A stretch of 64,000 nucleotides of DNA from Tenacibaculum aiptasiae (lineage in GTDB: Bacteria > Bacteroidota > Bacteroidia > Flavobacteriales > Flavobacteriaceae), in the NCBI RefSeq assembly GCF_008806755.1, contig NZ_WAAU01000008.1:756964-820963 (forward strand). The letters run 5' to 3'. A program made the translations under genes and the position numbers. The notes beneath the pieces were generated by a model that had not been told where the DNA came from, did no database searches, and saw only the letters and a list, made by a program, of their open reading frames with translations. This document shows positions 54,083-62,030 of the stretch, piece after piece. Numbering within the stretch: the stretch's first letter is position 1; every line of letters begins with the position of its first letter.

Positions 54083-55367
54083 TAAATCTATAAAAGTAGT
54101 TGAGCTTTTTGCAGGGGTTGGAGGATTTCGACTTGGTTTAGAAAAAAGTAATTATAATATTGTTTGGAGTAATCAGTGGGAACCTTCTACAAAAATGCAA
54201 CATGCTTCTTTAGTTTATGAAGCTCGTTTTGGAAAAGAAAACCATTCAAATGAAGATATAGCTAGTGTACCCACAAAAGAAATTCCTGATCACGATTTAC
54301 TTGTTGGAGGATTTCCTTGTCAAGACTATTCTGTTGCGACAACATTACACAATTCCAAGGGCCTAAAAGGTAAAAAAGGTGTTTTATGGTGGTCTATTCA
54401 AAGAATTTTAGAGGAAAAGAAAGATAAAAAACCTAAATATTTATTTTTAGAGAATGTAGATAGACTTTTAAAATCTCCTGCCAAACAAAGAGGTAGAGAC
54501 TTTGCTGTTATGCTTCAAAGTTTAAACGAACTTGGTTATGCTGTAGAATGGAGAGTTATAAATGCAGCAGAGTATGGTATGCCTCAACGTAGAAGAAGAG
54601 TTTTCTTTTTAGGTTATCATAAATCAAGTAATTTATATAAAAAGTTAAAAAAAGAAACATCTTTAAATTGGATTACAAAAAAAGGAACAATAGCAACTGC
54701 TTTTCCTGTTCAAGAAACAAATTCAATTCAAGAACTTGAATTAAAAAGTGATTTAGTAGAAATTACAAATGAATTTAATAAAGAAGGAAAACTCTCACCT
54801 TTTCAAAATACAGGTTTAATGATTAATGGAAAGGTATACACTACTAAAACTATAGCTAATTATAATGGAAAATATACCGTTTTAAGAGATATTTTACAAA
54901 ACGGAGAAGTGACAAATGAGTTTTTTATTGAAGACAAATCACTAAAAACTATAAAGACTGTAATTAATAAAGATGGTAGCTTGAAAACTATTTCTACAGA
55001 GAAACAAATGTGGGAGTACTTAAAAGGAGCAAAAAAAGAAAAAAGAAAAACACAAGATGGATTTGAATATAATTATAGTGAAGGAGCTATGATTTACCCT
55101 GATGCCTTAGATAACGCTTCTAGAACAATTATAACTGGTGAAGGAGGTAAATCTCCTTCAAGATTTAAACATATTGTTGATACTGACAAAGGTTTAAGGA
55201 GGCTAACTCCCACAGAATTAGAACGTTTAAATATGTTTCCTGACAATCATACGCAACTTGAAGGTATTACAGACACCAAAAGAGCTTTTTTTATGGGAAA
55301 TGCCTTAGTTGTAGGTATCATTGAAAAAATTGGAAAAGAACTTTATAAAAAAATAATTAATGGATAA
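54075..55367 (+). CDS. DNA (cytosine-5-)-methyltransferase of a type II system
   Basis: 430 residues. Motif I ELFAGVGGFRLGLE, motif IV GFPCQDYS with catalytic Cys82, motif VI LENVDR (Glu126), motif VIII QRRRRVFF, then a long variable region of about 190 residues for target recognition, and motif IX/X (RRLTPTELERLNMFPDN, MGNALV). It protects the host DNA at the sequence cut by the next gene product. The recognition sequence cannot be told from the protein. Confidence 0.95.
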   Translation: MDNKSIKVVELFAGVGGFRLGLEKSNYNIVWSNQWEPSTKMQHASLVYEARFGKENHSNEDIASVPTKEIPDHDLLVGGFPCQDYSVATTLHNSKGLKGKKGVLWWSIQRILEEKKDKKPKYLFLENVDRLLKSPAKQRGRDFAVMLQSLNELGYAVEWRVINAAEYGMPQRRRRVFFLGYHKSSNLYKKLKKETSLNWITKKGTIATAFPVQETNSIQELELKSDLVEITNEFNKEGKLSPFQNTGLMINGKVYTTKTIANYNGKYTVLRDILQNGEVTNEFFIEDKSLKTIKTVINKDGSLKTISTEKQMWEYLKGAKKEKRKTQDGFEYNYSEGAMIYPDALDNASRTIITGEGGKSPSRFKHIVDTDKGLRRLTPTELERLNMFPDNHTQLEGITDTKRAFFMGNALVVGIIEKIGKELYKKIING

Positions 55368-56298
55368 AAGAACTAATCGAGTACAACCTATAAGACTTTC
55401 CTCTGGATTCTTCCCTTTAGACATTCATAAATCAATGTTCATAAACGATTTAAAAATCACCTTACCTTCTTACTATGTTAAAAGTTGGGGACAAAACATT
55501 ATTAATAAACATGATAAAAGTAATTATAAATGGATTATTGATATTGACTACGAATCACCGAAAGATTTAGGTAGAGTAAAGTATAATTTCAAAGCTACCT
55601 TATCTCTTTCCTTTGTTAAGGATAGAAAAAAAGAAAGTTCTTACCGAATTAAATGGGATAAAGATTTTGCTACACAACTTGCTAAAGATTACCCTAAAAG
55701 CTTCGTTAGGTCTTTAGAATATCATATTGGTGATGAATATTATAAAAATCAAAGGTTTTCCGAATATGACATAGGAGGCTTTAAGGAGCAATTACAAGTA
55801 AAAGTAGAATGGAAAAAAGGAAACCCTATCATACGTATAAAAGAATATTTTAAAGTTAGAGAAGAGTCTCAAGGTTTTCCTAACATTTTTAAAGAATTAA
55901 GTTCTTATCTAATTGCTGATTACCTATTAAGTGATGACAATGAAATATTAAGAAGAATCCAAATAGGTGAATGGAAACCAAGGAATGAGCTTAAAAAAGA
56001 AATGAATGAAAATAACATTTATCTTCTTTTAAATAGAGAAAAAAAAGAATTTTATATTGGAGAAACTAAACAATCTTTATCTCAAAGATATCCTGATGGT
56101 CAAAAGCATCACTCATTTGACGACTGGAATGAATACTCTATAATACAACTCCCACCAGAAACCTCTAATCAAACTAGATTACTAATAGAGAGAGTTTTAA
56201 TTGCTACTGGTGTCAAACTTTTTAAAAATAATTTAAGTAAAGATATTCCTGTTTTAAATGAAGATTCTGAAATGAAACTCATGAATTTAAAACATTAA
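55360..56298 (+). CDS. GIY-YIG-type restriction endonuclease
   Basis: 312 residues. The C-terminal third has the GIY-YIG nuclease core in variant form: NIYLLLN (Tyr221), FYIGETKQSLSQRY (Tyr232, Gly234, Arg243) and Glu277 in LLIERVL. The N-terminal about 200 residues are unrecognised and probably hold DNA recognition. Placement after an m5C methyltransferase with an 8-bp overlap makes it the restriction enzyme. Most type II enzymes use PD-(D/E)xK, so a GIY-YIG enzyme (as in Eco29kI and Hpy188I) is less common. Confidence 0.85.
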   Translation: MDKRTNRVQPIRLSSGFFPLDIHKSMFINDLKITLPSYYVKSWGQNIINKHDKSNYKWIIDIDYESPKDLGRVKYNFKATLSLSFVKDRKKESSYRIKWDKDFATQLAKDYPKSFVRSLEYHIGDEYYKNQRFSEYDIGGFKEQLQVKVEWKKGNPIIRIKEYFKVREESQGFPNIFKELSSYLIADYLLSDDNEILRRIQIGEWKPRNELKKEMNENNIYLLLNREKKEFYIGETKQSLSQRYPDGQKHHSFDDWNEYSIIQLPPETSNQTRLLIERVLIATGVKLFKNNLSKDIPVLNEDSEMKLMNLKH

Positions 56299-56318
56299 AA
56301 ACTCATAAATCTAAAACA

Positions 56319-56780
56319 CTGAAAAAGAAACTACTCATATCCATTATTAGCCTTGGCTTTATAGGGCTTCTCTTCTATTATTTCGCTTGGTCATTATCAC
56401 CAGGAAGTTATGCTAAAGCAGAAACTTACCTATTAGCTGTTCCTGAAGATACTTTGATTGCTATTATAAAAGAAGTTAAATCTGAACATAAAGATATTGC
56501 TCCACAACCAGTGAGGTATCCAGATGGTAAACATAGTTATTGGTACTCCATCTATTTTCAATACCAAGACAACCAACAACACATACATACTTGGATTAGG
56601 AAAAAAAATAAAAGCCATACTACTTTTGCTTTTGCAGGTTATAAAGATGCAAATAGTACGGAAGGATGGATTGCTGCCAATGAATACTTTTGGTGGTGGA
56701 AAAACAATGATGCTAAAACCAAGTTTGAAACTAACATCCTTAGTAAAATAAAAACCAAAATAAAAGAACGAGGTTTATAA
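56319..56780 (+). CDS. small membrane-anchored protein with a probable CTG start
   Basis: 153 residues if read from the CTG at 56319, giving KKKLLISIISLGFIGLLFYYF, a clear N-terminal membrane helix. Between the upstream stop and the TTG at 56454 there is no ATG, GTG or TTG in frame, and starting at that TTG would lose the helix. Either CTG is used or the ATG was mutated and the gene is silent. The rest (YWYSIYFQYQDNQQHIHTWI, GWIAANEYFWWWKN) is not a family I recognise. Confidence 0.55.
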   Translation: MKKKLLISIISLGFIGLLFYYFAWSLSPGSYAKAETYLLAVPEDTLIAIIKEVKSEHKDIAPQPVRYPDGKHSYWYSIYFQYQDNQQHIHTWIRKKNKSHTTFAFAGYKDANSTEGWIAANEYFWWWKNNDAKTKFETNILSKIKTKIKERGL

Positions 56781-57043
56781 TCCTTTTAAAACAAGAACAC
56801 TAAAAAAAGCTCTTTTTCGGGGCATATCGTCAAAAAAACGTTAAAAACTCGTACAAAATCAGTCGTTTATACATTTTTTTCATTACATTAGTACCGCTAT
56901 AGAAATTGTATGTACATGCTAATTTGCTATGTCCCTTACTAAAATTACCCTTCATACTACATTCAATTTTTAAATAACCTTACATACAACTGTGCTATTA
57001 ATTAGCCAAAAAAATGTAATTATTAATTTAAAAATTCTAGGAA

Positions 57044-57745
57044 ATGAAGTACTACTTATCTGAAAACAAGTTAACAGACGAAGACAACTATTTAGCACGC
57101 GTATTAGTAGAACGCACTATTGATCAGGACATGCTAATTACCAAAATGCTACGCAAACGTAACTTGGTAAGTAAAACAGACATTGTTGCTGTATTAAACT
57201 CTTATTATGAAGAAGTAATCCAATGTATTAACGACGGTGATAATATTACCTTACCTATTGCCAATATCAGTTATTCTATAACCGGTGTTTTTGATACGGA
57301 TGAAGACAGTTTTACAGACGACAAACACAAACTGCAAATCAACCTTAACGGTGGTCGATTAATTAAGGATTTAGCAGAAAACATACCTTTAAAAAAGGTA
57401 TCTCCTCCACCTGCAAGTACAGAAATTACACATGTAAAAGATATTAAATCGGATACTGTAAATACCTCTATTACCTCAGAGGGTGTTTTTGAGTTGAGAG
57501 GAAGTCGTTTAAGAATAGATGGTGAACATGCCGACATAGGATTATACTTTGTTGCGGAAGACAACACCGAAACTAAAGTAGAACACTTAGTAGTAAACGG
57601 TCTTACTAAAATTATTGCCCAAGCTCCTACGCTAACCTCGGGCGATTATCGAATCCGAATAAAAACTCAAGCTACTGCAAACAGTGGCGTATATTTAAAA
57701 GAAGTACGAATAACTGACACTACTTTTTCGATCAATGTAGCCTAA
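57044..57745 (+). CDS. HU-like DNA-binding protein with Ig-like domain (DUF4469 type)
   Basis: 233 residues. The N-terminal half (ARVLVERTIDQDMLITKMLRKRNLVSKTDIVAVLNSYYEE in part) resembles the divergent HU domain of Bacteroidota HU-HIG proteins, and the C-terminal half is an Ig-like DUF4469 domain ending DTTFSINVA. Such proteins probably bind DNA; their cell role is unknown. Preceded by a 260-bp gap in which I see no gene. Terminator follows. Confidence 0.82.
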   Translation: MKYYLSENKLTDEDNYLARVLVERTIDQDMLITKMLRKRNLVSKTDIVAVLNSYYEEVIQCINDGDNITLPIANISYSITGVFDTDEDSFTDDKHKLQINLNGGRLIKDLAENIPLKKVSPPPASTEITHVKDIKSDTVNTSITSEGVFELRGSRLRIDGEHADIGLYFVAEDNTETKVEHLVVNGLTKIIAQAPTLTSGDYRIRIKTQATANSGVYLKEVRITDTTFSINVA

Positions 57746-57759
57746 ATAAAGGCTTCATG

Positions 57760-57794
57760 AACCCAATTGCCATAAGCAATTGGGTTTCTTTTTT
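57760..57794 (+). terminator. intrinsic terminator of the HU-Ig gene
   Basis: Perfect 11-bp stem AACCCAATTGC / GCAATTGGGTT, 5-nt loop, then TCTTTTTT. Confidence 0.9.
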
Positions 57795-57833
57795 ATACCT
57801 ACTTATAATTTTACTGTACAATCTTTATAAAAT

Positions 57834-57921
57834 TCACTCGTACGGGTGAGCTTTAGTCACTCACTCGAGTGAACTCTGCTCACTCGTACCTGTGAGCAAC
57901 ACTCACTCGTACGAGTGAGTT
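57834..57921. repeat. cluster of four palindromes with CTCGTACGAG-type cores
   Basis: CACTCGTACGGGTG, the perfect TCACTCGAGTGA, CTCAC...GTGAG around CGTACC, and the perfect 20-bp ACTCACTCGTACGAGTGAGT, within 88 bp. Centres are 25, 21 and 23 bp apart. Function unknown; it sits after a terminator and before promoter P2. Confidence 0.85.
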
Positions 57922-58008
57922 AATCCAACAAGAAAACCGATTGTTTTAACAAGTATTTTTAGGAGACTCTTGTAAAAAAGGGTACTTTAAAGATTTCTAC
58001 ATAAAAAA

Positions 58009-58076
58009 AGTAAGGTAAAACCTTACTTTAAGTACGGGTTTTCTCAAAAAACCTTTTTTATAAAATGGTAGGTTTG
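58009..58076 (+). promoter_or_regulatory. promoter P2 with upstream operator, for the lipoprotein gene pair
   Basis: AAGGTAAAACCTTACTTTAA and ACGGGTTTTC lie 25 bp upstream of the exact -7 box TAGGTTTG (58069-58076). ATGGTAGGTTTG is identical to promoter P1. The ATG follows about 48 bp later. Confidence 0.65.
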
Positions 58077-58124
58077 TTTCCCCTTAGTTAAGAATATTAT
58101 TTATTATCTAAACTAACACACATC

Positions 58125-58679
58125 ATGAAAACAAGAAGTATCAAACTAGTATCATTTAGCATACTCTTTGCACTATTGGGTAGTTGTTCTTCTATCCCCC
58201 CAGAGTTTGCCATGGCAATGCAAAAAGAAAAAGAAGGGATTCAACTCTTAAAAAAGCGACACCAAAAAACCGTCGTTGAATTAACCGAAAACTGGTACAA
58301 CGAGCGTCGTAATAGGTTGCTTTTTATAAAAGAATTGGAAATTAAAAAAATTACTTTACAAGTGAATGATCCTTCTGGAAAAGGCAATATTACTGTGTTA
58401 AAAAAGGACGCCTTTGCTAAAATCAATCAGCAATTTAACGAGGCAATGGAAATGGCTGGTAAAATAAAACAAGAATTAATCAAAGGCTATGCCGACAGTG
58501 ACAACTGGAACAAACTGGTAAAGCTGAATGCTATTAATTTAGAAATGACCCGATCGCTAACAGATTTAAATGCTTCGCAAAGAGCTTTTTATTTAGAATT
58601 GGTTGGACAAAACGTTCCCTTTCCTAGCGATTTTATAAACGAACAAACACAAGAGCTTCTCAACCGCGTAAAAAAATAG
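58125..58679 (+). CDS. lipoprotein of unknown function
   Basis: 184 residues. Signal peptide with lipobox LLGSC (Cys at about 21), then a helical, charged body (EKEGIQLLKKRHQKTVVELTEN). Not recognised. Transcribed from P2 and followed after 3 bp by an 86-residue ORF, so the two are probably made together. Confidence 0.75.
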   Translation: MKTRSIKLVSFSILFALLGSCSSIPPEFAMAMQKEKEGIQLLKKRHQKTVVELTENWYNERRNRLLFIKELEIKKITLQVNDPSGKGNITVLKKDAFAKINQQFNEAMEMAGKIKQELIKGYADSDNWNKLVKLNAINLEMTRSLTDLNASQRAFYLELVGQNVPFPSDFINEQTQELLNRVKK

Positions 58680-58682
58680 ATT

Positions 58683-58943
58683 ATGACACCTCAAGAAAAA
58701 TATGTCAAAGCTTTAAAAGATTTATTACAAGCTCAAAAAGAAGTGCAAGCAGCGGAAAGCAATCCTTTTAACTTAGGACTCCCTACTCACCTTGGACTTT
58801 CTGACGAAACTTTTATTACCAACGAACAATTAGCGGAACTAAGTACTATTATTGGAGAAGCTAGTGAAGACAACCAAAAGTTTGCTAAAATTTGGAATCT
58901 AGGAACCGATATTATTTTAAAAGCTAAATCGATATTCCTGTAA
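58683..58943 (+). CDS. 86-residue protein of unknown function
   Basis: No signal peptide or membrane helix. An amphipathic N-terminal helix (EKYVKALKDLLQAQKEVQAAE) suggests an interaction with its neighbour. It starts 3 bp after the lipoprotein stop codon. Not recognised. Confidence 0.65.
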   Translation: MTPQEKYVKALKDLLQAQKEVQAAESNPFNLGLPTHLGLSDETFITNEQLAELSTIIGEASEDNQKFAKIWNLGTDIILKAKSIFL

Positions 58944-58972
58944 GCATTTATTAGCAACACTTTAGAACATAT

Positions 58973-59011
58973 AAAGATACTTTTCTATGAATTAGAAAGG
59001 TATCTTTTTTT
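58973..59011 (+). terminator. intrinsic terminator after the lipoprotein pair
   Basis: Stem AAAGATAC-TTTCT / AGAAA-GTATCTTT with one G-T pair, 7-nt loop and seven T. Confidence 0.85.
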
Positions 59012-59049
59012 ATTTGGTATATTAGCACTTCGCTAAGAAAAAGAACAAA

Positions 59050-59607
59050 ATGCTAACTAATACAGTTTTTAATAATTTACTTAAATTATCACTTCTCTTT
59101 TTTATTATCATTTCTTGTAAAAAAGAAACAGATAAAAAAGTTGAAACCGCCTCTCCTAAAATTAATCTAGCAACAGACATTACTGATTTCAAGGCTAAAA
59201 TGACTGAATTAGATACTCTCAAAATTTGGTTTAATCATTCTATTTGTACGTATAGAGGGTTTGAACGAATTGAAATTACAAAACAATCAGACTCCTTAAA
59301 AATAAAAACCGAATACAGAGAAGAAACTTTAGAAGAAAACCCTAAATGGGAACTTTATTATGAAAAAACAATTCCCATAACTGATACTATATGGAAATTT
59401 GAAGAATTCTTAAAACGAAACCAAAAAAGAAAAAGTCTTAAAAAGTTGGGAGTTCTACAAATTACTTTTAATGGAACTAGAGTTCATTATACGACCGATC
59501 GTTTATCCGATTTAAATAGGTTTAGGTCTGATTATTTTCAAACAATGAAAACATTACATCCTGAAAATAAAAATGAAATATACGGAATTGAAGCTATCGA
59601 AGAGTAA
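59050..59607 (+). CDS. lipoprotein of unknown function
   Basis: 185 residues. Hydrophobic N-terminus with lipobox IIISC followed by KKE, then a soluble body rich in charged residues (YREETLEENPKWELYYEKTIPITD). Not recognised. It is 12 bp upstream of the DUF4240 gene, so probably one operon. Confidence 0.72.
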   Translation: MLTNTVFNNLLKLSLLFFIIISCKKETDKKVETASPKINLATDITDFKAKMTELDTLKIWFNHSICTYRGFERIEITKQSDSLKIKTEYREETLEENPKWELYYEKTIPITDTIWKFEEFLKRNQKRKSLKKLGVLQITFNGTRVHYTTDRLSDLNRFRSDYFQTMKTLHPENKNEIYGIEAIEE

Positions 59608-59619
59608 ACTACACACAAA

Positions 59620-60594
59620 ATGAATCATTTAATCAACACAGGAAAGAAAAGAACCATATTGATTTCAATAAGTATTTTATTGATTTCAATCCACACTATC
59701 TATTTCTATCATTCAGTAAGACCAGAAATAGAAGTCAAAAAACTTATTAGTCAACTAGTACGATTCTCTTTAACTCTTGGGCTTTTAATAATGGTATATA
59801 AAGGGAAAAGCTGGGCTAAAAATATTTCATTAGTATTATTTTCTATAGCTGTTTTAATAGCCTCTGTAAGCTTTTTTACTATCAATGCTCCTATTCTTAA
59901 TAAAATTCCATTAATCGTAATGATTTTTATCTACTCAATGGCTATTCATCATTTTGGTTTTTCTAGTAGTTATAAGGCTTTTTTTGATTTTCAGAATAGT
60001 GGTACAAGAAGCTTTTCAACTGAACAAACTATAATCTCTAAAAAGATTGAAAACACAAATGTAGAAACAGTTATTTCTTCTTATGATAGTATTATGGAAA
60101 CGAATAAGTTTTGGAACATTATTGAAACTACTAAAAACAAGAGTCTAGGAGATTACGAACAACAACAAATTGAACTTGAAAAAGAGTTATATAAACTAAC
60201 AGCTAATGAAGTTTTAGAATTTGATAATAAATTCAGAACCTTAAGGGGAAATATTTATAACTGGGATTTTTGGGCTGCCGCTTATATTATAAATGGAGGT
60301 TGCTCTGATGATTGTTTTTCAGATTTCAGAGGTTGGCTAATTGGGCAAGGAAAATCGGTTTTTGAAAATGCTATAATTAATATAGAATCTCTTACAGAAC
60401 TCAAGGATACAAATGATGGAGATTGGGAAGGATTAAGCTATATAGCTACTAGTGTTTATGAAGAAAAAACAGGAAAAGAAATGTCTATTGGTATTAGTGA
60501 AAACTTTAATATAACAGGAGAAGAATGGGATGAAGATTCTGATGATTTGAAAAATAGATACCCTAAACTATGGGCTACATTTGGAATGGAATAG
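59620..60594 (+). CDS. membrane protein with DUF4240 domain
   Basis: 324 residues. About four hydrophobic helices (residues 10-115) are followed by a DUF4240 domain: FWNIIETTKNK, WAAAYIINGGCSDDCFSDFRGW and LIGQGKSVFENAI are its signature. DUF4240 occurs in contact-dependent toxin immunity and other contexts; its role is unknown. It overlaps the start region of the next ORF only if an upstream ATG is used. Confidence 0.8.
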   Translation: MNHLINTGKKRTILISISILLISIHTIYFYHSVRPEIEVKKLISQLVRFSLTLGLLIMVYKGKSWAKNISLVLFSIAVLIASVSFFTINAPILNKIPLIVMIFIYSMAIHHFGFSSSYKAFFDFQNSGTRSFSTEQTIISKKIENTNVETVISSYDSIMETNKFWNIIETTKNKSLGDYEQQQIELEKELYKLTANEVLEFDNKFRTLRGNIYNWDFWAAAYIINGGCSDDCFSDFRGWLIGQGKSVFENAIINIESLTELKDTNDGDWEGLSYIATSVYEEKTGKEMSIGISENFNITGEEWDEDSDDLKNRYPKLWATFGME

Positions 60595-60641
60595 TAATCA
60601 ACGCTAAACTCTTAAAAAACAATAAATCAAATACTCAAAAA

Positions 60642-61244
60642 ATGAAAAAAACATTTTTCCTTTTTAACCTTTTAATTTTAATTACTATAAGTTCAATTGC
60701 TCAAGAACAGTTGACCCTAGATCAATTCAAAGAGTTTTGTGATTCTTCTGGACTTGTTTTTAAAATGCCCGTTGGTTATAAAGTTACTAAGGTTAAAGAA
60801 AATCCTAATTTAGGATATTCTTTTGCCGTAATTAACAAGGATGCTTCTATGGAGATAAGGTATACTATTTGGCCACTAAAGGCTGCATTGAAAGCCTATG
60901 AAGCATCTTTAAAGGATGAAAGTTCAATGATGATTTCTCCTAACAATATTTATAAAGGGAGAATTCAAGCGAATGTTTTAAATATGACAGGTGGACAGAT
61001 GTATAACATAGGTCGCTTTCCTCCACAAGCTGTAAAGAAAGAATTTAATGCAGACGATGGAGGATCGTGTTTTTTAAATTTCAATTCAGAATTTGGAAAA
61101 GGATATAAACATGGTCAATTTATTTATTTGCATAAAGACAATACCGCCGATGTTATTATCACCTTTATGAGTAACGATAAGGAAAAACATTCTGACTTAA
61201 TGATGGAAGGCTTTTATTCTTTGAAGTTTAAAAGTGAAGAATAG
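60642..61244 (+). CDS. exported protein of unknown function
   Basis: 200 residues from the ATG at 60642, which gives the signal peptide MKKTFFLFNLLILITISSIA. An upstream ATG at 60570 would overlap the DUF4240 gene and bury the signal peptide. The mature part resembles small secreted proteins (PVGYKVTKVKENPNLGYSFA). Not recognised. Confidence 0.7.
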   Translation: MKKTFFLFNLLILITISSIAQEQLTLDQFKEFCDSSGLVFKMPVGYKVTKVKENPNLGYSFAVINKDASMEIRYTIWPLKAALKAYEASLKDESSMMISPNNIYKGRIQANVLNMTGGQMYNIGRFPPQAVKKEFNADDGGSCFLNFNSEFGKGYKHGQFIYLHKDNTADVIITFMSNDKEKHSDLMMEGFYSLKFKSEE

Positions 61245-61481
61245 AATAAGTACCTATTCATTATAAAAAAATTATTTGACATAAACTCTTCAATAAACAG
61301 GTATAAAACCTATCAAATGGATATTGGGTTGTCGGAAATAACATCCCAAACTCGGGATGGAATCTTAAAAACCTATTTTTAGATATAATTCATCTTTTGG
61401 TTTATTGTAAATGCTATTTATTTTTTAATTGAAAAAAGAAAGCAAAAAGTCAAATCATAACATAGTTTCCTTACAACTCAA
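61245..61481. other. intergenic stretch, no gene seen
   Basis: 237 bp. It holds a hairpin CATCCC / GGGATG at 61342-61359 inside a 21-codon ORF that I do not consider coding. No exact TAnnTTTG box was found. Confidence 0.5.
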
Positions 61482-61967
61482 ATGAAAGAAATAAAAGAAA
61501 ATATCGTAGGTCAAAAAATAGTTAAAGTAGTTTATAGTGAAGTAAACGACCATGAAGGAAGTTTTTATTTTGATGGCTTTGATACTTTTGATCACGCAAT
61601 CAATATTCAAATGGAAAATGGATACTGCTGGAATTTAGGTTGGAAAAATGATGAATACTTTGAGTTTGATGAAGGCTTTTTTAAGAAAAACAAATACATT
61701 AAAGAAGAAGAAATAATAACTTGGGAAGCCACTAACAGGTGGATTAAAGTTCTTAATTCAAAAGTTTCCGATTTTAACGCAATCTATATTGACGAAGCTG
61801 GTTTGATTATTAAAAGAATAATAATTGATTTTGAGAATAAAGAAAAAGTAAACATTCTAATTTCATCAGCACTAAACCAAACCAAAACAATTCCTTCTCC
61901 TTTAGATTATGAATTTGGTGGTGAAATTTATGTTATTCATGAAGAAAGCTTGTTGTTAAGTAACTAG
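61482..61967 (+). CDS. 161-residue cytoplasmic protein of unknown function
   Basis: No signal peptide. Acidic, with many aromatic residues (EGSFYFDGFDTFDHAINIQM, WNLGWKNDEYFEFDEGFF). Such small acidic proteins in accessory clusters are often immunity proteins, but there is no toxin gene next to it, so this is only a possibility. Confidence 0.65.
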   Translation: MKEIKENIVGQKIVKVVYSEVNDHEGSFYFDGFDTFDHAINIQMENGYCWNLGWKNDEYFEFDEGFFKKNKYIKEEEIITWEATNRWIKVLNSKVSDFNAIYIDEAGLIIKRIIIDFENKEKVNILISSALNQTKTIPSPLDYEFGGEIYVIHEESLLLSN

Positions 61968-62030
61968 ACTTTAAACAATGTAACCTGATTTAATTTCAAG
62001 TCGTCTAAACAGAAAACTTAGAAATTAATC

